This document shows positions 44,272 to 51,055 of a DNA stretch of 51,055 nt, piece after piece. The stretch's first letter is position 1. Every line of letters begins with the position of its first letter. The DNA is from Burkholderiales bacterium (lineage in GTDB: Bacteria > Pseudomonadota > Gammaproteobacteria > Burkholderiales > Burkholderiaceae_D). The DNA lies in contig JAPLQC010000088.1 of the NCBI GenBank assembly GCA_026399895.1, forward strand, positions 1-51,055, written 5' to 3'. The position numbers and the translations under genes were made by a program. The notes under the pieces are model-generated. The model saw nothing but the letters and a program-made list of their open reading frames with translations, did not search any database and had not been told where the DNA came from.

Positions 44272-44681
44272 ATTTAATCGAAAAACTCTTAAATCGGGAA
44301 TTTTTGATTTACCTGTATGTTGGGGGGGTAACTTTCATTATTTACATGGCTTTTATTGCATTGGCCGTCGAAATATTGAATTCTGACTACCGTGTGGGTG
44401 TGAGTGTTGCATATCTATTCGCCGTCACCTTCCATTTTTTCGCCAACCGAACGGTTACCTTTCGTGCCGCCAATTATCGCTTGGTTGATCAGTCAATTCG
44501 CTATATTGCCATATTGATATTGAACTATTTGATCACATTGATGGCGGTCTCTTTTTTTGTTGGGAGCTTGGGGTTTTCACCTTATATAGGTGCGGTCTTC
44601 GCTATTGTTCTTACGGTTGCCGTGGGATATTTTGCTTCCAAGTTTTGGGTTTTTCGTGAGAGTAAGTCATTACATGATTAA
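44268..44681 (+). CDS. GtrA-family membrane protein (candidate lipid-linked sugar flippase)
   Basis: The 137-residue protein has four membrane spans and the family landmarks: FLIYLYVGGVTFIIYMAFI, VAYLFAVTFHFFANRTVTF (the conserved N-x-x-x-T/W-F segment) and YFASKFWVF near the end. GtrA proteins are thought to flip polyprenyl-phosphate sugars made by GtrB to the periplasm. The ATG overlaps the methyltransferase stop by four bases, and the 3' end overlaps the epimerase gene by eight. The longer frame upstream (from 44217) lies inside the methyltransferase gene and is rejected. Confidence 0.9.
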   Translation: MNLIEKLLNREFLIYLYVGGVTFIIYMAFIALAVEILNSDYRVGVSVAYLFAVTFHFFANRTVTFRAANYRLVDQSIRYIAILILNYLITLMAVSFFVGSLGFSPYIGAVFAIVLTVAVGYFASKFWVFRESKSLHD

Positions 44682-45636
44682 AAAATACATCATCACAGGC
44701 TGTGCAGGCTTTATTGGTAGCAATCTAGTCGATCGACTACTTGCAAATGGTCATCATGTTCAGGGCATAGACAACTTCTCCACAGGCCAACATCGATTTC
44801 TTGATGGTGCGCTGGCACACTCAAATTTCAGACTCAATGAAATTGACCTACTTGACCTCGATGCCTTAAAGCTGGCGTTTGCGGGTGGCGAAGCAGTCTT
44901 TCATCTAGCAGCCAACGCAGATGTCCGATTTGGTACAGATCACCCAAGCAAAGATCTCGAGCAGAACACGATAGCCACCTACAACGTGCTTGAAGCCATG
45001 CGGGCCAACGGGATCAAGAAAATTGCCTTCTCCTCTACCGGTTCGGTTTACGGTGAATCGCCCGTTGTGCCGACGCCGGAAAATGGGCCATTTCCCATCC
45101 AGACCTCGCTCTACGGTGCTTCAAAGGCGGCGGGCGAAGGTTTGATTGCGGCCTACTGCGAGGGCTTTGGCTTTCAATCTTGGATTTTCCGTTTTGTATC
45201 CATCCTTGGGGAGCGCTATACACATGGTCATGTGTTTGACTTCTATCAGAAACTCAAGGCAGACCCAAGCCGCCTGCCTGTGCTGGGTAATGGCAAGCAG
45301 CGCAAGTCGTATCTGTATGTTCAAGACTGTATCGATGCCATCCTCTTGGCAATCGACAAGGCCACCGAGAAGGTCAATATCTTCAACCTAGGGGTGGATG
45401 GTTACTGTGAAGTAAACGACTCTATCGGTTGGATCTGTAAAGAACTCGGGGTTCAACCGACGCTAGAGTATTCGGGTGGGGACCGAGGATGGATTGGAGA
45501 CAACCCGTTCATCTTTTTGGATACAAAGAAGATCCAGTCTTTGGGGTGGAAGCCCAGATTCGAGATAATGGATGGGGTTGTCAAGACGGTGGAGTATCTT
45601 CGGGCCAATGAGTGGGTGTTTAAGTCGAGAGTTTAA
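44674..45636 (+). CDS. NAD-dependent NDP-sugar epimerase/dehydratase (GalE-like extended SDR)
   Basis: From the ATG at 44674 (MIKKYIITGCAGFIGSNLVD) the product is 320 residues. It has the Rossmann motif GCAGFIGSNL, FHLAANADVRFG, the catalytic Ser-Tyr-Lys in SSTGSVYGES and SLYGASKAAGEGL, and SYLYVQDCIDAILLA. It is a UDP-glucose 4-epimerase-like enzyme; whether it acts on a UDP-hexose or on the GDP-heptose made by the downstream genes is not settled by sequence. It overlaps the GtrA-like gene by eight bases. Confidence 0.9.
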   Translation: MIKKYIITGCAGFIGSNLVDRLLANGHHVQGIDNFSTGQHRFLDGALAHSNFRLNEIDLLDLDALKLAFAGGEAVFHLAANADVRFGTDHPSKDLEQNTIATYNVLEAMRANGIKKIAFSSTGSVYGESPVVPTPENGPFPIQTSLYGASKAAGEGLIAAYCEGFGFQSWIFRFVSILGERYTHGHVFDFYQKLKADPSRLPVLGNGKQRKSYLYVQDCIDAILLAIDKATEKVNIFNLGVDGYCEVNDSIGWICKELGVQPTLEYSGGDRGWIGDNPFIFLDTKKIQSLGWKPRFEIMDGVVKTVEYLRANEWVFKSRV

Positions 45637-45637
45637 T

Positions 45638-46504
45638 ATGAACAATTTATGTCCAATTTGTTCGAATCAAACAAGGCTTTTCGGTATTCAGAAGGGCAAG
45701 CTTGATCAACGAGATTTCAAGATAATGACTTGTAGCGGTTGTCATTACTCTTTCGTTCAGAACTACCGATCTGATTTCTCTATGATTTACAACGAGGACT
45801 ATTACCGTGGGCGAGGAGCAGACCCAATGGTTGATTATCTATACGAGTTACAGCACCCAGACCGTTCAGTCAGGAATTACGAGTGGGCGGGTATCTATAA
45901 GATATTTAGAACCCATTGCCCAGATGGGGGGCGTTGGCTTGACTTTGGTTGCGGTGCGGGAGGGTTAGTCAGATACGCCATAAAGAGGGGCGCAGACGCT
46001 CTCGGTGTCGAAGATGGATGGGCAGCAAATCAAGGGCGCCAAGCCGGAATACCTATCTTGCATCTCGACGAGTTGGATAGTTATTCTGGACAATTTGATT
46101 TTATTAGTGCAATTGAGGTGTTGGAGCATATTCCGCAACCAATTGATGTTCTCGTAAAGATTAGAAAATTATTAAAACCGGGCGGTATTCTATTCTTGAC
46201 CACAGGAAATGCTAGGCCATGGCGAACTAGGTTGTTGAACTGGTCTTACACGCAGTGTCCGGATGTGCACATATCTTTTTATGAGCCTCAGACTTTGGCA
46301 CAGTGTTTGCTCAAGTCAGGATTTGAGGCGAGGGAAATTGAATCATTTACTGGGTTTGTTGAAATAATTAAATTTAAGGTATTAAAGAATCTTCGATTTA
46401 AACATCGAAGCCGTGCCCTTGATTTTTTACCGTGGAGACTGATCAGCAAAATTGTCGATGCAAGATATCAGGTATCTCGACATCCGTTTGGTGTTGCTGT
46501 TTGA
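45638..46504 (+). CDS. class I SAM-dependent methyltransferase with N-terminal zinc ribbon
   Basis: The 288-residue protein (ATG at 45638, two bases after the epimerase stop) has a four-cysteine zinc-binding start (Cys5/Cys8 in LCPICSNQ and a second pair in MTCSGCHYSF). A Methyltransf_23-type domain follows: RWLDFGCGAGGLVRYAI, ALGVEDGW, FDFISAIEVLEHIPQPIDV and LLKPGGILFLTT. Zinc-ribbon methyltransferases of this kind often act on NDP-sugars in O-antigen clusters. Substrate unknown. The next gene starts three bases after its stop. Confidence 0.88.
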   Translation: MNNLCPICSNQTRLFGIQKGKLDQRDFKIMTCSGCHYSFVQNYRSDFSMIYNEDYYRGRGADPMVDYLYELQHPDRSVRNYEWAGIYKIFRTHCPDGGRWLDFGCGAGGLVRYAIKRGADALGVEDGWAANQGRQAGIPILHLDELDSYSGQFDFISAIEVLEHIPQPIDVLVKIRKLLKPGGILFLTTGNARPWRTRLLNWSYTQCPDVHISFYEPQTLAQCLLKSGFEAREIESFTGFVEIIKFKVLKNLRFKHRSRALDFLPWRLISKIVDARYQVSRHPFGVAV

Positions 46505-46506
46505 CC

Positions 46507-47358
46507 GTGAAGAAAACTTGCCTCATTACAGGTGCTTCAAAAGGACTAGGCGAAGCATTGGCGAGGCGATTCTGGTCTGCGGGTTACTGTCTGCAATTGG
46601 TTGCGCGAAGTCACCAAGATCTCAGAGCTGTCAGTGAGTCGCTCTCTCCAATCAATGGACAAAAATGTACGCTTCATGTTTGTGATCTGAGTGAATCATC
46701 TTTAGTTAAGGAGTTAATCCATGCGGTGTCTTCTAATTTGCCGAAGTTAGATGTACTGGTGAACAATGCTGCGATACAGGGACCGATCGGTCCCTTGTGT
46801 GAAAACGATCTACTGCCTTGGCAGCAGACTCTGCAGGTCAACCTGCTTGCACCGGTCGCTTTATGTCAGGGGTTGGTGCCTTTGATGAAGAGATCGGGCG
46901 GAGCATCCATCATCAATTTGTCCGGGGGCGGTGCGACGGGGCCTCGTGCAAATTTCAGTGCCTACGCAGCTGCTAAAGCTGGTTTGGTGCGTTTCAGCGA
47001 GACCATTGCCGAAGAGTTGAAGTTCGATGGTATCCGCGTTAACTGCATCGCTCCAGGTGCTATGAAAACTGCAATGTTGCAAGAAGTGCTGGATAAGGGG
47101 GGCGCCGCAGGAAAGCGGGAGGTGTCTTTAGCGAGTGAGGTCTTCGAAAAAGGTGGCGCCTCTATGGATCGTGTCGCTGACTTGGCTCTTTTTTTGGCTA
47201 GTGATTACAGCAAAGGAATTTCTGGCAAGTTGATCAGCGCTGTTTGGGATAACTGGGAGGAATGGCCAAAGCACCTAGATGAACTCTCCCAAAGCGATGT
47301 CTATACCCTGCGCCGTATCGCAGGGAGAGACCGTGGATTTGTTTGGGGTGATAAATGA
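46507..47358 (+). CDS. short-chain dehydrogenase/reductase (SDR)
   Basis: A classical SDR of 283 residues starting at GTG 46507 (MKKTCLITGASKGLGEALAR). It has the TGxxxGxG motif at 8-15, LDVLVNNAAIQGP, the active-site Ser and Y-x-x-x-K in INLSGGGATGPRANFSAY and YAAAKAGLVRFSE, and RVNCIAPGAMKT. The C-terminus is longer than usual (about 30 residues beyond the core, HLDELSQSDVYTLRRIAG). It overlaps the following oxidoreductase gene by four bases. Together they could perform an oxidation-reduction or epimerisation on a sugar nucleotide; the actual substrate is unknown. Confidence 0.9.
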   Translation: MKKTCLITGASKGLGEALARRFWSAGYCLQLVARSHQDLRAVSESLSPINGQKCTLHVCDLSESSLVKELIHAVSSNLPKLDVLVNNAAIQGPIGPLCENDLLPWQQTLQVNLLAPVALCQGLVPLMKRSGGASIINLSGGGATGPRANFSAYAAAKAGLVRFSETIAEELKFDGIRVNCIAPGAMKTAMLQEVLDKGGAAGKREVSLASEVFEKGGASMDRVADLALFLASDYSKGISGKLISAVWDNWEEWPKHLDELSQSDVYTLRRIAGRDRGFVWGDK

Positions 47359-48365
47359 ATTTGAAAGTTAAGCCATTTGGTGTTGGCATTGTTGGCTGCG
47401 GTTTGATCGGCCAGAAGCGTGCTAAAGCCTTGGGTCAAGGTGGTCAACTGGTGGCCTGTGCTGACATTGATGTCGCGCGTGCAGACAGCCTGGCGCGAAC
47501 AAGTGGTGCCAAGGTGTTTCGGGACTGGCGGGAACTTGTGTGGTCGCCCCTGGTGGACGTGGTCATCGTGGCCACGTTGCATGACTCGTTGGCCGAAATC
47601 ACGCGCACAGCCGCTGAAGCGGGGAGGCAGGTGCTTGTTGAAAAGCCGGCCGCACGCACCGCCGCTGAACTTGATCCGGTGATGGAAGCGGCAGCCAAGC
47701 ATGGTGTGAAAGTGCGCGTGGGATTCAACCACCGCTATCACCGGTCGTTGCGCAAGGCTAAAGAGGTGGTGGACTCTGGAGCGCTAGGCGAATTGATGTT
47801 TGTGCGCGCACGATACGGCCATGGCGCGCGTATTGGTTATGACAAAGAGTGGCGCGCTAACCCCGCACTGTCTGGTGGCGGTGAGTTGATCGATCAAGGC
47901 CCACACCTAATCGATCTCTCTCGTTGGTTTTTGGGCGAGATAGCAGAGGTACAAGGCTTTGCCCATACCTACTTCTGGGATATGCCAGTAGATGACAACG
48001 GTTTCATGTTGCTCAAAACTGCAAAAAAGCAGGTCGCGTTTTTACATGCGTCTTGTACCGAATGGAAAAACCTTTTTTCCATGGAGATATACGGCAAGCT
48101 AGGTAAGTTGGATTTATCGGGCCTGGGTGGAAGCTACGGTATAGAAAAAATCACCTGGTACCGGACGCTTCCAGAAATGGGCCCACCAGAGACAACATCT
48201 TGGGAGTACCCAATGAGTGATGACTCGTGGGCGGTTGAGATTTCTGAATTTTTTGATGATATCCGCTTGAACCGAGCGCCCTCCGCAGGGTTACGAGATG
48301 CCCAAGCTGCATTGAAGGTTGTTGAGTCAATTTACAGTGAGTCTGGCTATGATCATTGCGCGTAG
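47355..48365 (+). CDS. Gfo/Idh/MocA-family oxidoreductase
   Basis: A 336-residue NAD(P)-dependent dehydrogenase. The N-terminal Rossmann domain has GVGIVGCGLIGQKRAKAL, and the family's EKP motif is in VLVEKPAARTAAEL. The catalytic-region segment GGGELIDQGPHLIDLSRWFL carries the D-x-G-x-H motif. It overlaps the SDR gene by four bases and hddA by seventeen. In related polysaccharide loci such a gene sits next to heptose kinase and guanylyltransferase genes; its substrate here is unknown. Confidence 0.92.
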   Translation: MNLKVKPFGVGIVGCGLIGQKRAKALGQGGQLVACADIDVARADSLARTSGAKVFRDWRELVWSPLVDVVIVATLHDSLAEITRTAAEAGRQVLVEKPAARTAAELDPVMEAAAKHGVKVRVGFNHRYHRSLRKAKEVVDSGALGELMFVRARYGHGARIGYDKEWRANPALSGGGELIDQGPHLIDLSRWFLGEIAEVQGFAHTYFWDMPVDDNGFMLLKTAKKQVAFLHASCTEWKNLFSMEIYGKLGKLDLSGLGGSYGIEKITWYRTLPEMGPPETTSWEYPMSDDSWAVEISEFFDDIRLNRAPSAGLRDAQAALKVVESIYSESGYDHCA

Positions 48366-49332
48366 TCCGTTACGCATCACATTGGGTGGTGGTGGCACCG
48401 ATCTGCCATCGTATTACCGGGGCTACGAGGGTTTTCTGGTGTCGGCGGCGATTGACAAGTATGTTTACGTGAATGTCATGCGACCATTCACGCAGGGTAT
48501 CTATCTCAAATACTCCCAGCTTGAACATGTAGAGCAGATCGCCGATGTCAAGCACCCGATCATCCGTGAAGCATTGCAGATGCTAGGCTTCAAGACGCCA
48601 CAAGTTGAGATTACAACCCTCGCGGACATTCCTGCGGGTACAGGGCTCGGCTCATCCGGCAGCTTCACAACCGCCTTACTCAAGGCGCTCTACACCCACC
48701 GTAAACGCCATTTGCACCAGGAGGAACTGGCCGAGCTGGCGTGCCATATCGAGATTGATCGCTTGGGTGAGCCAATCGGCAAACAAGACCAGTACATCGC
48801 CGCTGTAGGTGGGGTAACTTGCTTTACTTTCCATAAGGACGACAAGGTCACTGCAGTGCCTTTGGGTATCAGTATGGACACTATGTTCGACCTTGAGGAT
48901 AACCTCTTGCTCTTCTTCACCGGCTTCTCACGCAGTGCAAGCGGTATCTTGAAAGACCAGAAGGTGAAGTCACAGCAGAATGATGCCGACATGCTGAAAA
49001 ACCTGCATTACGTCAAAGACCTGGGCTACCGCAGCCGGGATGCATTGGTGGACGGCAAAACAGAACTATTTGGTGAGCTGATGCACGAGCATTGGGAGCA
49101 CAAAAAACGCCGCTCGGGTGGCATGAGCAACCCAAAAATTGATGAGTGGTACGAACTAGGCATGAAAAACGGCGCAGTGGGCGGCAAGCTGGTGGGAGCC
49201 GGTGGTGGTGGCTTTTTAATGTTTATGGCACATGACCGCAACAGGCTGCGCCATGCCATGGCACATGCAGGTTTGGAAGAAGTGCGCTTCAAGTTTGACT
49301 TTGAAGGCGCCAAGGTTGTGATGTCTTCCTGA
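48349..49332 (+). CDS. hddA: D-glycero-alpha-D-manno-heptose 7-phosphate kinase
   Basis: HddA adds a phosphate to C1 of D-glycero-D-manno-heptose 7-phosphate, giving the 1-alpha,7-bisphosphate. The 327-residue GHMP kinase (ATG at 48349, MIIARSPLRITLGGGGTDLP) has the ATP-binding PAGTGLGSSGSFTTALLKAL, the catalytic-region LGEPIGKQDQYIAAVGG and the C-terminal GGKLVGAGGGGFLMFM, as in HddA/WcbL. The neighbours hddC, gmhA and gmhB make the assignment firm. The start lies inside the preceding oxidoreductase gene. Confidence 0.92.
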   Translation: MIIARSPLRITLGGGGTDLPSYYRGYEGFLVSAAIDKYVYVNVMRPFTQGIYLKYSQLEHVEQIADVKHPIIREALQMLGFKTPQVEITTLADIPAGTGLGSSGSFTTALLKALYTHRKRHLHQEELAELACHIEIDRLGEPIGKQDQYIAAVGGVTCFTFHKDDKVTAVPLGISMDTMFDLEDNLLLFFTGFSRSASGILKDQKVKSQQNDADMLKNLHYVKDLGYRSRDALVDGKTELFGELMHEHWEHKKRRSGGMSNPKIDEWYELGMKNGAVGGKLVGAGGGGFLMFMAHDRNRLRHAMAHAGLEEVRFKFDFEGAKVVMSS

Positions 49333-49345
49333 AAAGCCCGGCCCC

Positions 49346-50050
49346 ATGTTTTCTGTTGCTATTCTGGCCGGTGGTCTTGCCACACGTCTGCGTCCTATTA
49401 CAGAGACCATACCGAAGGCTTTGGTCGATGTTGCTGGCAAGCCGTTCATCGTTCGTCAGTTGAGCTATCTGCGCGAGCAAGGCATCCGCCACGTTGTTTT
49501 GTGCATAGGCTATCTTGGCGGCATGGTCCGAGAGGTGGTAGGCAGTGGTGAAAGTTTTGGGCTCGAGGTCAGCTACTCTGAAGACGGCCCGAACTTGCTA
49601 GGTACGGGTGGAGCACTCGCGAAGGCTATTCCCCTTTTGGGTGACGACTTCTTTGTTTTGTATGGTGACTCGTTCTTGCCGGTTAATTTTTCGGCCGCTC
49701 AAAGGGCCTACGAGAAAAGTGGGCAGTCTGCATTAATGACTGTTTTAAAAAACCAGAACCAGTGGGACAAGAGCAACGTGCTGTTTGTGGATGGTCAGCT
49801 AATTGAGTACAACAAGCACGCCCCTCGAGCAGAGATGACCTATATCGACTATGGATTAGGAGTTGTCTCAGCATCGGTACTGAAGCAACGCCCTGTTGGT
49901 CAGTTGTTTGATTTGGCAGATGTTTACCAAGACCTGTCTTTGCAAGGGAAATTGGCGGGGCTTGAGGTTCACGAGCGTTTCTACGAAATCGGTTCGCACA
50001 CTGGCTTGAAAGAAACTGAAGACTATTTTTTAACCAAGGAGAAAGCATGA
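49346..50050 (+). CDS. hddC: D-glycero-alpha-D-manno-heptose 1-phosphate guanylyltransferase
   Basis: HddC makes GDP-D-glycero-alpha-D-manno-heptose from the 1-phosphate and GTP. The 234-residue nucleotidyltransferase has the GTP-binding loop ILAGGLATRLRPITETIPKA, VGDD-like LYGDSFLPVN with the metal Asp, and LGTGGALAKAIPLLGDDF. Length fits HddC/WcbM rather than long ManC enzymes. It overlaps gmhA by four bases (ATGA). Guanylyl rather than another nucleotide is inferred from the gene set. Confidence 0.9.
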   Translation: MFSVAILAGGLATRLRPITETIPKALVDVAGKPFIVRQLSYLREQGIRHVVLCIGYLGGMVREVVGSGESFGLEVSYSEDGPNLLGTGGALAKAIPLLGDDFFVLYGDSFLPVNFSAAQRAYEKSGQSALMTVLKNQNQWDKSNVLFVDGQLIEYNKHAPRAEMTYIDYGLGVVSASVLKQRPVGQLFDLADVYQDLSLQGKLAGLEVHERFYEIGSHTGLKETEDYFLTKEKA

Positions 50051-50646
50051 GTTACGCAGCACAGCACATGAAGGAAGCCGTCGAGATCATCCAAAAAATG
50101 GATGTGCCTGCCATTGAAAAAATGGCAGACCTGCTGGCAACGGTAAAAGCAGATGGGGGGCGCATTTTTTTCCTAGGCGTAGGCGGGAGTGCTGGTAATT
50201 GCTCCCACGCAGTGAATGATTTCCGCAAGATTGTTGGCATTGAGTCTTACGCCCCTACCGACAATGTGTCTGAGCTGACGGCTCGTACCAATGATGAGGG
50301 ATGGGCAACCGTGTTTGTGGAGTGGCTCAAGATCAGCAAACTGCAACCCAAGGATGCATTGTTTATCTTCTCTGTGGGGGGCGGCAACTTGGAGAAGAAC
50401 ATCAGCCCCAATTTGGTGGAAGCCATTAAGTTTGCAAAATCTGTCGGCGCAAAAGTAACTGGCGTTGTGGGGCGCGACGGTGGTTATACGGCGCAAGCTG
50501 CGGATGCATGCGTCATCGTGCCAACGGTCAACCCCGAAACCATTACGCCGCATTCCGAAGCGTTCCAAGCTGTGGTGTGGCACTTGTTGGTCTCGCACCC
50601 CAAGCTTAAAGCTAACCAGACCAAATGGGAATCTGCGGTCAAGTAA
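50047..50646 (+). CDS. gmhA: sedoheptulose 7-phosphate isomerase
   Basis: GmhA turns sedoheptulose 7-phosphate into D-glycero-D-manno-heptose 7-phosphate, the entry step of all bacterial heptose pathways. The 199-residue SIS-domain protein shows the phosphate-binding FFLGVGGSAGNCSHAVNDFR, the Thr/Asp segment LTARTNDEGW, FSVGGGNLEKNIS, and the C-terminal TPHSEAFQAVVWHLL. GmhA proteins usually read G-N-G-G/GNGGSA at the loop; here it is GVGGSAGN, a form seen in the capsule-linked variants. Translation is coupled to hddC. Confidence 0.92.
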   Translation: MSYAAQHMKEAVEIIQKMDVPAIEKMADLLATVKADGGRIFFLGVGGSAGNCSHAVNDFRKIVGIESYAPTDNVSELTARTNDEGWATVFVEWLKISKLQPKDALFIFSVGGGNLEKNISPNLVEAIKFAKSVGAKVTGVVGRDGGYTAQAADACVIVPTVNPETITPHSEAFQAVVWHLLVSHPKLKANQTKWESAVK

Positions 50647-50667
50647 GACTGCGAAGAGGAAAAAAAT

Positions 50668-51055
50668 ATGAATCGGGCAGTCTTTTTAGACCGGGATGGG
50701 GTGATCAACCGCGCCATAGTGCGTGATGGCAAGCCTTATCCGCCCGCCGATCTAGCAGCACTAGAGATCCTGCCCGGTGTGTCTGATGCAATGCACTTGC
50801 TGCACGAGGCGGGGTGGCTGTTGATTGTGGTGACCAACCAGCCAGATGTAGCTAGAGGAACCACGCCAAGAGCCGATGTGGAGGCCATTAATGCGCATTT
50901 ACAGAAGTGTCTGCCGATTGACGAATTCCGTACCTGCTATCACGACAGCGGTGACGGGTGCAATTGCCGCAAGCCCCTTCCCGGCGCGCTGCTTGCGGCA
51001 GCGGATACCCATGGGATTGACCTTGCATCGAGCTATATGGTCGGCGACCGTTGGC
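50668..51055 (+). CDS. gmhB: D,D-heptose 1,7-bisphosphate phosphatase, cut by the window end
   Basis: The first 129 codons are present, from the ATG at 50668 (MNRAVFLDRDGVINRAIVRD), preceded by GAAGAGGA. The HAD-family motif I DRDGVIN, motif II VVTNQPDVARG, the zinc-loop cysteines in CYHDSGDGCNCRKPLPG, and the start of motif IV YMVGDRW are visible, matching GmhB. It removes the 7-phosphate from the heptose bisphosphate, the step between hddA and hddC. The gene runs off the end of the window. Confidence 0.92.
   Translation, partial: MNRAVFLDRDGVINRAIVRDGKPYPPADLAALEILPGVSDAMHLLHEAGWLLIVVTNQPDVARGTTPRADVEAINAHLQKCLPIDEFRTCYHDSGDGCNCRKPLPGALLAAADTHGIDLASSYMVGDRW

Noticed and set aside
1..51055. 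CRISPR array or insertion sequence with terminal repeats
   Set aside because: No regularly spaced 25-40 base direct repeats and no transposase gene were seen. The tandem arrays at 13.2 kb and 38.4 kb have no spacers.

Overview
The window looks like a piece of a Burkholderiales (betaproteobacterial) chromosome. The evidence is the local gene order (zapD-coaE-pilDCB; ruvCAB; tyrS-dtd-dusB-fis-purH; rplM-rpsI-argC-erpA-anmK), a KMSKS-type TyrRS, a di-iron Coq7 ubiquinone hydroxylase, and two trimeric-type porins with near-identical signal peptides. I cannot name the genus; Oxalobacteraceae or a related family is a guess from the porin leaders and moderate G+C.

Layout. (1) 1-13 kb, minus strand: housekeeping genes in tight runs. 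These are tyrS, dtd, dusB, fis and purH, then a gap with three REP-like hairpins, then a GIY-YIG protein, ruvC, ruvA, ruvB, type IV pilus assembly genes pilB-pilC-pilD, coaE and zapD. (2) 13-18.4 kb: anmK (plus strand, preceded by an array of 12-bp tandem repeats), erpA, argC, rpsI-rplM with a clear promoter and a structured leader, an OsmC-like protein and coq7. (3) 18.4-22.2 kb: two porin genes pointing at each other that share their signal-peptide coding sequence and their 3' UTR/terminator, with two small envelope-protein genes between them. (4) 22.3-24.3 kb: a lone tyrosine recombinase and a DinJ-YafQ type toxin-antitoxin pair. (5) 24.3-34.2 kb: a YejM/LapC-like sulfatase-fold membrane protein, a bactofilin, a P-loop kinase-like protein, a serine beta-lactamase-fold hydrolase, an M61 peptidase with a PDZ domain, an AcuI/YhdH reductase, DsbC and a UbiH/Coq6-family monooxygenase.

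(6) 34.27 kb to the end, plus strand: a tRNA-Phe(GAA) gene marks the border of a surface-polysaccharide island. Just inside are gene ruins: the last ~24 codons of a brnT toxin in front of an intact brnA antitoxin, a gene-poor ~540 bp with one good promoter, and a decayed 3' end of manC (cupin domain only). Then comes one long run of mostly overlapping genes: ABC exporter permease and ATPase (Wzm/Wzt type), a methyltransferase-like/coiled-coil/GT2 fusion whose coiled coil is encoded by 21-bp repeats, a MORN/YwqK lipoprotein, a 914-residue membrane protein with a GT-C-like Asp-Asp motif, a GtrB/DPM1-like polyprenyl-phosphate glycosyltransferase, a methyltransferase, a GtrA-like protein, an NDP-sugar epimerase, a second methyltransferase, an SDR, a Gfo/Idh/MocA oxidoreductase, and then hddA, hddC, gmhA and gmhB (cut by the window end).

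How the parts fit. The last four genes make GDP-D-glycero-alpha-D-manno-heptose from sedoheptulose 7-phosphate. The epimerase, SDR, oxidoreductase and methyltransferases could modify this or another sugar nucleotide. Wzm/Wzt would export the undecaprenyl-linked polymer. The GtrB-like, GtrA-like and 914-residue membrane proteins resemble the three parts of a Gtr-type periplasmic side-branch system, here embedded in an ABC-transporter cluster with a methyltransferase in the middle. That module is the most interesting candidate for an undescribed system. The decayed manC suggests the locus once supplied its own GDP-mannose.
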